DNA of 64,000 nt, taken from NCBI RefSeq assembly GCF_964355755.1, contig NC_092677.1, positions 377,001 to 441,000 of the forward strand, written 5' to 3'. Shown here one piece after another: positions 23,601 to 38,600 of this stretch. Position 1 is the stretch's first letter; each line of letters starts with the position of its first letter. The notes beneath the pieces were generated by a model that was not told the origin of the DNA, searched no databases, and worked only from the letters and a program-made list of their open reading frames with translations. The position numbers and the translations under genes are program-made. Origin of the DNA: Antedon mediterranea (Eukaryota; Echinodermata; Crinoidea; Comatulida; Antedonidae).

Positions 23601-26600
23601 GTAAAAGTTGTGTTAGACCGAATATAAATATGTATATTCTGAACAATTTGACACCAAAAGCAAATCTGTATGACAAGTGGTTGTCGAGATATAAGAACCA
23701 CACATTTCTAACCCTTGACCCCGATTTTGGGCATTTTCGCCCCAGATAACGAATTTGACACATATCCCATATTGTTCCTTGGGGTCAAATTATCCTATAA
23801 CAGTTGAGATATTCTCTCCTAAATTGAATGCATACAAATCTTACTCAGGTCCTACACTAGCAGTAGTTATTAATGAATAAAGGTCAATGACCTTTGACCC
23901 GACTATCTGACCAATGGCACAAGTAACCCGAAATTTGCAAAAACTTTATTTTGTTGTTTGACCACTAAAACATAGATGTAGAAACCACATTTGTCTTTTT
24001 AAACCCAGGAGTTGAGGAGTTATGAGCCATCAAATGCCACAAAAAGGTCACTGACCTTTGACCCTCAATATCTCACTAACGCAGCAACTAGAAGGCTGCA
24101 AAAATTTTTTGGTAATTATTGACACCTAAAGCTACAAGAAAATACCAAAAGACCTTTTATTAGAATTTTTTCAAGGTCAAACCATATATAGCCTCTACTA
24201 TAGTGACATATTGAACCTTGTTCAGAAGAAAGAATATCAGTGTCCCAAAGCACAGGTCTACTGTATCTATCAATTTACACGGTAGGTTACATTATAAGCT
24301 CATTTATAGTGATAATATCCCCCTACTAAAAAGATGTACTAGGTTCTTTAAAGTGCACATGAGCATTTTGTGTACACTGGACCTACGGTTTATAGTTCTT
24401 ATCCAAAAAGACTCGTTTTACCACCAGAACCATGGAGCGAGTGAGTCGCGAACCCATAAGACAACTGTCTCAACCGCTTGGCCACTCACTTACTGGTAGT
24501 AATACAGGTAGCGGTTCTATTAAGGCCAATAAGGCACGATTTACAAATAGTTTCATTTCAGGAGCCTTAAACATCATGTAGACATTTTTTGTAATGTTTT
24601 TGTTTTTAGTTCATGTTGTGTCCGTTGGATATTGTGCTCCGACAACAGAATTTCTATGTTTTTTTCCTTAAAACAAATGACAATAAATGATACTTGACTT
24701 GACAATAACAATGTAAAACCTACATGCTGTGGTGAAGTGTTGGTTGGTGGCGTCTGTACAGGAGGTGAAGGTACCTTACGTCTTGATAATGCCAAACCTT
24801 TGCCTTTCTCCACTAATCCAAGACCAACAATATCATAATCATCTGGCGTCCGGCGCACTAAACAAATCACCATATAGTTTGAATTTATGAAAACAATATC
24901 TATGACATTATAAGCATCACGCTTAAGCTTGGTTTCCAGTTGGATGGAAGTCCACTCTAAGTAAACTGACCAATCACAACACGATGAATAATCCAAATTT
25001 TCGCTTGTGATTGGACAACTATCTTGCATTAGACCTACAACGGGAACCAAACTTAAAGCTTATTTTAGGTCTCACAAACTGGTGTTTTGTTTTCTCTACT
25101 TTTAAATGATTAAACTTAAATAAATAAAAAAAGACATTGCTGCAGTAGACACATGCACCTCTTGGGGGCCTAAATGTAATATTACAAGCCACAGTGACAA
25201 TGATATATGTTCATATTTTACAATATCAAAGGATAGAATGCTAAGCATCCACACATAGAGTTATACTAAAACTAGAGAGTCAACTCCCAACACAATCAAA
25301 GCTAAAAAAGTAAAGTAACATAAAAAGAGACTATCGAATATGGATGCAACACATCGGCCAATCAGTTAGTTTGAAGCTGGACCAATACACCTACATCCAT
25401 ATCCATATACAGTCAACTCTTCCAATACCAGACTTTCAGAAAACCAAAAACTCTCTCAACCAAGAAGTCCAAAATTCCTCTTTACCATTAAAAACACATT
25501 CTGAATACCAGAAATTCTGGAAAACCAGACATATTTGGCCAGTCCAAAGGTGTCTGGTATTGGAAGAGTTGGACTCTATATTATTTTTTACAGATAGGGT
25601 GGCCATTTTGAAGAGTCCCTACCCTGTTCGCAACATTTCTCTTTCATTGACTTTAGTTTTAATATAATAACTCTATGCTTTCAAGACTGTTAAAGCATCC
25701 ATTCTATTAAATAGTGCAGACACAGGTACAAGCTAGGCTAAGGATGAATGAGGGTATGAGGTCCTCCTTCTCCTTTTTTCATCTTTTAAAGGAAGGGAGG
25801 ATCCAATACCCTCATTTTAAGCATTCATTATTTCTCCATGCAACTAAATACATATTTAGGTTGAGACAAAAACTCTAGTGGGTGGAGCTTATACCAAAGT
25901 CAGTATGGTACTTAAAATATATTAAGCATGAACATCAAGCAGGTAATAATATGAAAATAATGCATTAGTGTCTAGAAATATTATATTATGATGGCATTAC
26001 CATACTTAGTCCATAAATGTGCAAAATTAGATGTTATTTTAAAAGTTACCATACACTGAAGAGAAGATTTGAAAAATGCTTAACTGGCAATCAACACACT
26101 ATTAAAAAAACCAAATCCACAGTGTATAGCAACTTTAGTGTACAGATACCAACACAAGACAGAAAGACAGTCCATAAAGCCTACACTATCAAACTTTATG
26201 TGACAGAAAAATGTGATATGCCCATATATGGATGTGATGGTGTCATATCACTACCTTATTTGAGCATATCACTACAATATTTGGAAACATCACACTTTTT
26301 TTGTCAAACTAGTTTGATAGTGTAGACAGAGCTTAATGTTAATAATGAAAGCAGATAGAAAATTAATGAACCAGAGTGGTTAGCCTACCTAGCGGTTTAA
26401 CAGAGCTAGATTGAGATGAAGTTGGTAGATCGTTAAGATTTTGATATGTAGAACATAACATGGATGGCGACGATGACGATTGCCCACTTGTCGTCATATT
26501 ACTCGTTGTTACTGAAGGTTTTGAGGAGCTGGGTGCACTTATATTTGAGTGTAGTAGTAGATGACCACATGTGTTAACATAAAGTGGCTCCACATGGGTG

Positions 26601-29600
26601 AAAGAAGGCTTACTTGGTTCTTCTTGGCTGCGTTGGGGACCACCCATATCAGGCATGTCTGACTCCTGACCCCGCATGTCATTCATAGACAGTTGGAAAG
26701 GATTGGTACAAGATTGTGGTCTGCGATTAGGTTTGCTTCGTTGAGATGCCTGGGGCGGTGGGATATCATATATGGGGTTAGCTAAGGAAACGTCAATAGA
26801 CTGACTATGTGTAAGTGAGGTTCGTGGAATGAAGGAGGCTTGGTTGCTGCTGGTTGGCGGTGGAATGTCATAGTCTTGACTCAATAGACCTGTCGTAAGA
26901 AGTAAAAGAAAAATTGTTGCAAGAAAATATCGCCATTTGTCAAAAGAGTTATGTGCTGTACTGCTAAATTGAGTTTGAATTTAAGATAAAATTACCCTCT
27001 ACCGTTAGTAGTAGTCTTCAGACCTCATAAGTTCAGACTTAAAAAGAAGTTTAAGATGATTAAATCTGGTACACCACATAGATTTTAAATAAAAATACTT
27101 GTTATCCACCAAAAGAGAGTAATACTAAAGCTCTGTCTATCAAACTAGTTTGACAAAAAAATGTGATGTGCCCAAATATGGTAGTGATATGACATCATCG
27201 TGTCCATATATGGGCACATCACATTTTTGTTGTTGACATATGTAAAGTTTGATAGTGTAGACAGAGCTTATGATATGTTTATATTTGAACCTGTACCATA
27301 AACCTTTAATAATTACAAGCATGCAAGTAATTTTAAAATATATTAACACCAATTCAAAAGTTTAACATCCATTCACACTAATTCAAATATTTAACATCCA
27401 TTCACACTAATTCAAATGTTTAACATCCATTCACACTAATTCAAATGTTTAACGGCCATTCCCACACTTATTTTATTGAGAGTAATTTACAAAATAGTTT
27501 TCAATATCTATGCCTCATATGCACATTTTGTTTGGTAATTTCCTGAAAACCTTTCACTTTCATTTCTTGTTTTCTTTTTTGTCTCAGGTCATAGGTCATT
27601 ACCTGAAGTATTTTGGTACATTTCATCACACTTGTTTTCTGGATCAGAGTCGTCGTATCGTCTAGGAGGAAGTTCTGGTCGCCTGAAGTCAGTTCCGTTG
27701 GTTTGTTTGATGGACGACCTCTCAGGTGAGTTGTTCGGAGGTGACCTTCGTGGCGGAAGAGCTGGTGCATTTTTACCCACAACATCCTTCGTTCTACTTG
27801 GCATAGCATAGGTCGGCTCAGATGGCTGAAAAAAGTATTATTGAAGTTACTTTTTATTACTCACATTCATGATTTTAAAATTTTCATAATAATTTAAAAA
27901 GGCATAACAAGCAAAACACCAGCTAACACTGAACCACACCAGGAACTACATTGATTGATTTATTCTTATAAAAAAAATATAAACATAAAAGGGAGCACTG
28001 AGGGGAGACAAGACCTGTCAAAGACAACTATCAACAAAGGGCGTGTCTCTCAAACTCTCCTACATGCAATAAAAAACCTTTGGTACTGCATATTTAGTAT
28101 ATGCTATTGTAATGTAGTAAGCAAAAAACCCAACTTCATTCTACAACTAAATCTATTCACAACATCAAAATTATATTTCTTCAATAAAACCATAGGGATG
28201 TACTTAGTTGGGTGAGTGGGTAATTAGCACAGGGGCGGATCAAGGGGGGGGGGGGGGGGGTGCAACTGTAGAAAGTTAACACCAACTCAGGCCCACCATG
28301 GTTGGGGCTGAGTTGAGGCGATTTTGAAAATGTAACAGTAACACCCCTAGATGGTCGGAAATGGCACTCTCACGTTCACGCGTGCGGAGGGTGCGTCCCC
28401 GTCTGGATCCGCCACTGATTAGCATATCATTTTGTCATTCATCATGAAATTTTACACCACACTTAACACCCATTCCAAGGTAATATTACATTACAATATT
28501 ACACCCCCGCACTCTAGGATCTTTGAAGTTACACCCATTCTAAGCACCTCCTTGATCATTGATAATATTACAGATATCCCCACCCCCGCACTCTAGGATT
28601 TTTTAAGTTACACCCATTCTAAACACCTCCTTGATCATTGGTAATATTACAGATATCTCCCACCCCCGCACTCTAGGATCTTTGAAGTTACACCCATTCT
28701 AAGCACCTCCTTGATCATTGGTAATATTACAGATATTCCACACCCTGCACTCTAGGATCTTTGAAGTTACACCCATTCACACTCACGTCATATTGCGAAT
28801 TTTGGACAAAAAGTGTTTTGAGAGCGCTTTTGATTTAAACATTAGCGCGAGCCTATCTTTACCGCTGAGAATTGTATTGAGAAACCCGAAGACTTCACGC
28901 GAGCGAGACGAACTGACTAAGAACATTATTACTATAGATTTTCACTTCATACATGCTTATTATTGAACAATAGTTAGTATAAATAACTGCTAGTTAATTA
29001 GAAACATTCGATGTTACTAAGAATACTAAAGAAATTACTTATAATACAAATTTAAAAGATTTATAACGATTCTAGTTTAGGTAACATTCGCCCATTAACA
29101 ATGAAAACAAACAAATCCTGCGTAGGAAATCGCGGAACTCTAAAAATAATATCACGCTAAAATTGTTTCCGAATTTTTAAATACATATTTGTAAATATTA
29201 TGTTAAATTTCAATATCTTTACTTTTAATCCTCAAAAAATCAAAATGTTGATATTTTTTAAAAGAATTTTATGATCATTTGAAATCGGGTATATTTACTA
29301 TCGATCGCGCTCCGCCGGTGCCCGAGTAGGTGTGTACGCGTCGCTTTTGCAGGCTCTATTCCCAGTAGCGAGTTTCGGTCGCGCTAACATAAGCAATGTT
29401 TTCTACATATACATGCATTAGGGGTAAATTATGTTTAATTGTTTTTACAATTTTTTTCTTGCCTAACCGTTTCTGTCACCCTAAAATCAAATGCTTTAAC
29501 TGCATAATTTTAAGCGACAATAACATACAAATAGGCCTACTATAATTTGATCACTTCTGCGCAATACTTTAAAGTTGTTGTATACAATTATTTTAAGAAT

Positions 29601-32600
29601 ATAAATAAAAACACACAGAAACTAATAAAATGGCAACTAATTGAAAAGTCAAACTCATTTATTTCATCAATTAAATATTTGAAAAAAATCAAATCAAGTA
29701 AGGTACTTGTTTGTAGGCCTTAAATATGATTACTGTATTTTTTTAGTTTTAATTTGTATAATGGCCTAGGCCTAATAATATAGTACTAACAACATGTTTA
29801 TTTCTAAAGGCAAGAATAACAAACAGCTTTATTTATTTACCTTCAATATTAAATCTATGAGAAACCTCAATTATGAGAATCATTTAAATTTCTGTCACCG
29901 TACATTTCATTATAATGAAAACCTTTAATTTAAAAGACATTTAATTAATAAGAGCTGGTCAAATTTTTTTTAATGTCAACATGCTGTCCATAAATAGCCG
30001 CTTTCAAGTGATGCAAATGTTTTCTGGAGTCAGATCCTATAAAAAATATAGAAATATAAAAAGTATGTTAATTTAAATATGTATTTGAAAGATGGGCTAG
30101 AGGTATAGGCCTACTGCATGATAAATTAGGCTGAAAAACCTAGCATGTGGTCCTAGGCCTACTACAAGGCCTAGCTTAATGTTTTAAATCCCATAAAACG
30201 TTTGAATTTAATACAAGTACAAAATCTAATTTATATAGAGTTGTAAAGTGTGGTACATTCAGTACATTAATTAAAATAAATGAGAATGGGGCCTAATATT
30301 AATAAATAAACATGTAAAAAAATTGGCCTAAACGACTACGTGTGTATCTTATACGCATTGATTAACACGCAGTACGCGTTGGACCATCAAGGCTAGGCCC
30401 AGCTTCGCACAAACCACCGTTACATGTGATTTGTTTACCTATTTCAATCGCCATTTAAAAAATACCTGAAAATATCAACATGCCCATTTTTTGTCAAACG
30501 AATATTTACATTACATAGTAACTTTTTATTTAGTCACTCGTTTACTCAAAAATTGAGGAATTTTGTTATGGTCTCGTAAAAATGTACAATATTATTATTG
30601 ATAAAAACCGTATAAAATCTAACAAAAAGAAGAGCAAATTTAATGATTACCTGACACGCTCATAACTGCTATCCTGTTCCAAAAACCAAGTCACATGCTT
30701 CTTCAACCCTTGCTTTAATTATTCTCATGAATTATTCATAAGGAACTATAATTTAAGGCTTTCAATTGGTTAAAAGAGTTTAACCCTATTAAAATTTTAA
30801 ATTCACATCATTTCCGGGTGATGTTGTCGCGCTTCGATGAATCTCAGAAATCACAAATGACCGTTAGAGGGCTCACTACTTTTTGTCTAGTCTAAATGAA
30901 TGTGCATTCTAAGCACCTCCTTGATCATTGGTAATATTACAGATATCTCCCACCCCCGCACTCTAGGATTTTTTAAGTTACACCCATTCTAAGCACCTCC
31001 TTGATCATTGGTAATATTACAGATATTCCACCCCCCCCCCCCACCCTCCCCAGCACTCTAGGATCTTTGAAGTTACATCCCTGTTTTAATGGTATTATTA
31101 GTATAGTAATAAAAAATGCGAATTCAGTAAACTATGTTAATATATGAAACTGCAGAAATGACAGAGACAGAGAAACATTGACCACAAATTTAGTAAAACC
31201 TGTACACCATGAAATAATACATAAAATATGGATTTTCATTTTTAAGAGAAATTAACAAAATATTATTTATATTATGTGCAAATTGAAATGTTGTGTTCAA
31301 TGGTAAACAATTGATAAATAACAATTAATTTACGAATGCATGATTTTAGTTAAAAAGCAAAAAAAAAAGAAGCTGATACTATAGTACAGTAGTAAAAATT
31401 GCCAAAAATATTGGTTATATAGATTTGTGACTCATTGCTCTGGTCCCTGTCATTAATAGTGGTTGTACCTTGTTAGTAGCGGTGGATTTTTTAGAAGTGT
31501 CTGGGGTGTTCTGGGCGGAGCCACTAGATGTGGTGGTAGTGGTAGTTACTGTGCTAGTTGTACCGCTATTATTCGGTGCGGTAGTAGGTATAGCAATTGT
31601 CCAATGAGATGGGTCCTATGAAAACAAAATGTGGCATATTACTATCGATAGATATATCAAGTAGCAATATTTATTAGTGAAAATGATCACACAAAATGTA
31701 GCGACGACGAGAAATAAAGAATATTATATTAAAATAAGTATATTATATATCAGCACAAAAATTCAGATTTTTTTAATGAATATTTTGCTGCATAATATTA
31801 AATACAAGACTGTTAGTGTTAGAAAACATGCGGACAAATATTATAAAAATGAAAACCAGTTTGCTATAAATTGAATTGCAATATAAACATTACAACTAAC
31901 ATATAATGACAACCCTTCCTGAACTCTTTTAGTCAACTATTTAAATGGGTTTATCTAATGATGTGCTAAAACCTTTGTATTATGATGAATGACAACCTAG
32001 AAACCTCCACCCACTATTAAAGTTGTTGCCAACTTGGACGCAACTCACAATGTCAGCGCAACACAAGTGAGTTGACCAAGCGACGTTGTTATTGGTCAAA
32101 TTACTTGCGGTTTGGTTACATCCTTTCGTTGCTTCCAAGTGGAAACCAAGCTTTTTACACCATGCTGTGGCATGCCTCACTAAACTACAGAAAGTGTAAT
32201 ATGCCCCGACCATCATCAACACACTATTCATTCAATCTTACCTCTAGCCAATCATCATCCTCTATTTCCCTATCGTCTCCTCGTCCTTCTAGCGGTGCTG
32301 AGCTATTGATAACGGTGATCTTCTTGGGGTCATACGGGTCAATCTTTATCTTTTCTGTCCCTTTAATTTCGCATCGACAAAATGGACACCCTTGATTTTC
32401 ATTGTCCTGTAGATTAAGCAAAGTATTTTTTTTCATGGTTTGTGGACTGTACTATTTATAAAGAGGGGTGTTCAATGAATTTTCTACTTTTTGAGTACAT
32501 CTCGCTCTTTGAGGAGAATATGGCATTTGTCGGTTTATCCAGGTAAGCTACTGTAGGCCAAAATAGACTAAGCAAAATATTGCTTGTTTATCAAATCTAG

Positions 32601-35600
32601 AAACTGCTTCTCTAATCTCGGTCATACAAATTTTAGAAATGACACATAAGAATTAACAATTAAACCCAACTTACCTTGTTAGTATGCATTCTTAGCTGAA
32701 AGATAAACAGACTTTGTTTAATAGTTATACAGTATGGATATAACAATACATTCTGTAATGTGCATGGATATTAAATAACATTAATAATAACTTTTTATAG
32801 AATATAAAAATGTACTAGTAGTAGTGAGATTTGATTTTATACTGGGTGACTTATAAAGGCCAATTTACAGATGAGCAGTAACGGTAATAAAAATATAGAA
32901 TCTATGTTATTCCTTATGACCATTTACACAAAGCGTGGAGCGGACGGGCGGTTTCCGCTCAGGATAGATATAGATTCTGTGTGGCACAAGCTACGCAGTT
33001 TTCTTCTCTTAAGACTGTTCTTCCACCAGCAGGCCTAACAGTAAATGATCAGCATACCAGAGATATTCCTTAATCTTTTCAAATAGTGGGATACAAAGTT
33101 CTTTATAATGAGGCAATAAAGTATCTTGCATAAAGGATAATATGCCAAGAAGTTAAAAACTGCAGTGATGTGTGAGAGTACTGTAGTATTATGTATGGCC
33201 TGAGCCAGAAGATAAGAGACACACTCACCTGCCATGCATTCAGACAAGGGGTACACAGGAGGTGTCCACACGGCTCTAATCTCACATCCTTGTCATTCTC
33301 CGCACAAATCTTACATAGTTGAAATGTAGAACCCATTTCACAATACAACTCATACTGGTCTTGTGAAACATGAATGTGCTCTTCATGCGGCTTAATTAGG
33401 ATACTGGTGAGGTCAGGGTTCATATCATCTCCATCAGGATACAAGTAACTAAAGTTAAACATGAAATGTCATTTATTTCGACCTAATTAACAAACGAAAA
33501 GTCTCCATAACAAAAGAAACATTGTACTGGTTTCTATGAAAAAAATTTACTTTTATTTTTGAATCTGCAACTTTTGATTTTACAAAAATTATTGTCAAAC
33601 AAACAATTAAATGCAATAATTAATCATGAGATTTCATGCACAAATTGTGAAACTTTGATGCAAATTGCAATCATATTTTTAATGACATGCACTAGCTCCA
33701 GTATAACTTACAAGCCTTCCTTATTGCCATCAATCAATGCCTGACAAAGTGATTTGTTCTGGGGAATGGTCTGTAAGATATTACCTTCTTGCGTTACATA
33801 GCCAATCGCCCACTGGCCTAGACGCGTGCAGCTCAGACGAAAAATATAGCTGGAAAAAAAAGAAAATTTTTTAATTTCATGATGGAATTCCCTCTATTTA
33901 CCATTGTTTTGCCAGGGAGATGAACATTTTGCTTTCTTTTAAATTTTATATTTTATTTCTTTTTAACAAAAAATTAAATAAAATGAAAAGAAAAAGAAAC
34001 TTACACCAAAAGCAAATAACAGGCCTACTGTATAGGTTTCATGAATCCTATTAATAACTATGTATGTTTCTTTTATGTTTGTTAGTGTTACCCCTATGGA
34101 AACAAGCTCTAGAGCTTATATGATTATCCTCTTGCTCTCATCCTGTCATTTGTATGTATTTGTAATATTGTATTTCATGAATGAGCAACAAATAAAAAAC
34201 AAACTATTTAAAATGTATTCATATAACTAAACATTTTGTGCTTTGTTGTGAATGTCTTCTCTACAACAGTATTTGATATTCATAGAAATGTTATTGAATT
34301 GTTAATATTGTTACTACTGTACCTTCCTGGTTTGTGAATATATTTATTGAGTCGTTGTTTCACCTCATCATATGTCATAAAGGACATGTAGCCTTTGTGT
34401 TTCACAGCTAAGCTGTTCCAATTCACCAAAAGTGAGCTAAACGGTTGAAAGAGTCGAGTAAACACATCAAACTCAAAGTTAGATATGTAGTCATTGCAGG
34501 TGAGATCAATCGTTGTTTTCAGAGCAATCGCTTCAAGACCAGAATGGATGGGATGGACCTCAGCTAGGGTCTGCCGAAACGCACGCCAAGTAACTATAGT
34601 TCTGCAAAGAAACAAAAAAGGTTATTTTTTCAAAAACAATTTTGTTTTATTTGTTTACCTTTGTTGGACAATCAATTCTCTCTTTCCATAGTATTAAGTT
34701 CTGTCTACACTATCAAACTAGATAGACAAAAAATGTGATGATGATGTGCCCAGATATGGTAGTGATATGCTCAAATATGGTAGTGATATGACACCATCAT
34801 GTCCATATATGGGCACATTTTTTGGTCACATAAAGTTTGATAGTGTAGACAAGGCTTTATATTCATTTTATTTGTTGTTACCATTTTAGTGATATTGTTA
34901 TTAGCAATCTAAATTGTGGGTGATTCATCAACATGTCACTTTCTCTTGTATTATTATTCATTTTATTTGTTGTTGCCGTTTTTTTTAACCACCATGATAT
35001 TGTTAATGGCAATTCCTAAATTGTAAAAACAATCCAACATAATGTGTTGAAAATGTTAATCATTTTAAGTAGAATCCAATAATTTTGAAACCCTAAAACG
35101 CTACAAAGTGAAAATAACGACTGTCAGACACGTTGGGTAGATTAGTATCTAATTAATAGATTGGACATGATTGAAGATGCGACCAATCAGAATACAATGT
35201 TACTGTCATGTGATCAACAAACACTCCATTGATGATTAGTGTTACTATTTGTGTCAGTATGGTAGTTTTATTCTTAATGGTAAGCAGTCAAATTACATCA
35301 TCATATTAAGTATGTACTTATTGTACATCATAGCCTCATTTTAGCATGGATCATTTTTTCAACATCATTCAGTTTTATCTTCATTTAAGTTAGTGTTCAA
35401 TTGTTCTTTTTAATCTATCCATCCTAACCATTTTTTTTCTATAATAAGAGATTATTATAATCTCTTATTAATCAATATGTAATACATTCAAAAAATTGAT
35501 TGAATTTGAATTTTATTGATAATATTATTTGTTTGTTTTTCTATATAAAATATTGATATTCATATTGATTAATATTGATTATTGATATTCATATTGATTA

Positions 35601-38600
35601 TTGATTAATATTGATTATTGATATTCATATTGATTATTGATTAATATTAATTATTGATATTCATATTGATTAATATTGATTATTAATACAATAAACTGAT
35701 GACTATTATTAATACATATACCTTTAATTATTCAAATTCCAACTGTTTTGTTGTTAAGTTGCATTGTGTTTTATTGGGCCACATTTTGAATTGAAGCAGG
35801 GTTCACCTTGAGTTTTTATGTTACTTGCGTAAATCCATAATAATTAGACATGCTCTCTATATTATAGAATCAATGGGTAATACGATGACTCATTAATGAG
35901 CAGATGATCCCTAGGTTTATTAATTTAATCAATCACTGTAAAGCTATATAATAATGAACTTAACAATGTAAAATTATTGTTTTTGTAATGATTGATCATC
36001 AGTCAAATTATACTGTACAGTTTAAATTGTATTTTGTCGGTCAGAAGTAAAACATAATCATTTTTTTTGTGGTTTTCCTTTTCCTTTCAGCAACCAAAAC
36101 CATAAGGAAACCACTGTTCATTCAACAACATGACTTTACATAAATGTTCATAGCAATGCTGGTATGAACATATTTTTAACAAAATTTACTTCAAAATTAG
36201 GCAAATGTAAAAATCAAAATTATATGTAGGTTAATCTCTTATGATATAAAACTGTAGGCTATAAGATATCGTCTATTAATAGTAATCCCATGGGATTAAT
36301 AATGGGTCCACATAGGGGATTAATGGGTTCACATAGGGGATAAATGGTTAGTTAATCCCCATGAGTATTAGTGGTTTCTACAGTGAGTGGGTCGATCCAT
36401 TGAAACGATAATCATAATTTGAAAGTGAATAAAAAAATAAATTTATATGAATTACTGCATAATTATCTGCAACATTACCCAAAATGCAACAAGGTAATGT
36501 GGTAAAAAAAAAGAATATGTTACAATAGTTGACTTATTTTGATTCTAGAAATTCTAGAGCAATGATCAGTTAAATATGATGTTCCAATCATCACCATTGA
36601 TTTAGCATTTTAACCAGTTTAATATGAAATTTGTCCTGTTTTTGTTAATAAAGCTCTGTCTACACTATCAAACTTTATGCGACATAAAAATGTGATGTGT
36701 CCATATATGTATATGATGATGTCATATCACTACCATATTTGGTATATCACTACCATATTTGGGTATATCACTACCGTACCACATTTGGGTATATCACACT
36801 TTTTTTGTCAAGATAGTTTGATACTATAGACAGAAATTGATTCTCACGGGTATTAATCAGCTCGCATCAGAAACCTTTTCTAAAGTTGTTAAATTCAAGG
36901 AAGTACATACATGTTTATCCAGTAGTATAACAATGCAACTTACTTTCATTGAATACAATTCAGCGACGCTATTTCTTAGACCATCATTCAATTTTTGGAA
37001 TATACAGTCATTTCTATTGTAAACCTGTTTATGCTCCATGACATTTATTTTTACAATACATTTAAAAAACATTTCCTGGATTGAACAACGTAACTGATCA
37101 ATACAGTTAGTTATCATTATTTTTATTTACAGTACAGTACAGCATACACAATTTCAGAGAAATCTATTTAAACATCTCAAATACATCTGTAGATAGGATA
37201 CTGTAGGTGCCTGTAAACTAACAATTAATCATTTCTAGAACAGTCATCTTTTCAAATACCGGACACCTACAGTATAGGCTGGCCACAGTAAATATATCTG
37301 GTTTCCTGAAAAGTCTGGTATCTGGTATGTGTTTTTAATGGTAAAAGTTAATTTGAACTGTTTGGACTTCAAGAAAAGTCTGTATTGGGAGAGTACTGCT
37401 GTAGTTACTGTACAATCATAAAAAGTGCAAAATGCAGTATATAAAGTATAAAAAAATACCTGGTCAATAAAAAATAAAACTGACAAGAATACTGTCTCAA
37501 AGCCATGTCAAATGAATAAATTGTTGAATATAAGCTGGTCTAACATCTTGTGCGCTGTATGTTTATGTTATTGCACTAGACTCACTGCTAACTGGTTTAA
37601 TATCCAAAAATTGGTGATAGACCTGAACAATAAAGATTATTAAAATCAGACTTTGAACAGGCCATTTTGTAAATTTAATCAAGTTAATCACTAAATAGTA
37701 AAGGATGGAGTTTTATACTCCATCTAATGTAGAAAAAAAATGATTTTACTTCAAAATACTGTAAACAGTTAAATGCAATAAATAGTCGGAGTGGATGATA
37801 GAAAATTTAACCTTTTTTTGCAGTTTTATCAGGTAAATCATTTTTGGTCAAAGTGAATTTGGATATGGACATTAAAATGTCATATTCAACAAATAAAATT
37901 AATTTTCAAGGAGATAATATATCTGGAAACAATACACCAAAATTCACTAAAGGAGTGTGGACTTCCATACTGTGTATATACTGTACATTCTAGTAGCAGG
38001 AAATAATGCCTAAACATTGTACAGTGTGTGATCAGGGAAGTAGATTTGGTGTTTGTTTATTTAGATCTCAAGATTGTTTGTTTTTCACACTGACATTAAC
38101 TAATAATTTGAATTTTAAGAGACACCATTGCATAGCATTGACTACAGTTAGGTACTCCTGTGTAGCAGTTGGCTATCCAAATGTACACTGGCAAACATGT
38201 TACTTGTTTTAAGGTACTCCTGTGTAGCAGTTGGCTATCCAAATGTACACTGGCAAACATGTTACTTGTTTTAAGGTACTCCTGTGTAGCAGTTGGCTAT
38301 CCAAATGTACACTGGCAAACATGTTACTTGTTTTAAGGTACTCCTGTGTAGCAGTTGGCTATCCAAATGTACACTGGCAAACATGTTACTTGTTTTAAGG
38401 TACTCCTGTGTAGCAGTTGGCTATCCAAATGTACACTGGCAAACATGTTACTTGTTTTAAGGTACTCCTGTGTAGCAGTTGGCTATCCAAATGTACACTG
38501 GCAAACATGTTACTTGTTTTAAGGTACTCCTGTGTAGCAGTTGGCTATCCAAATGTACACTGGCAAACATGTTACTTGTTTTAAGGTACTCCTGTGTAGC

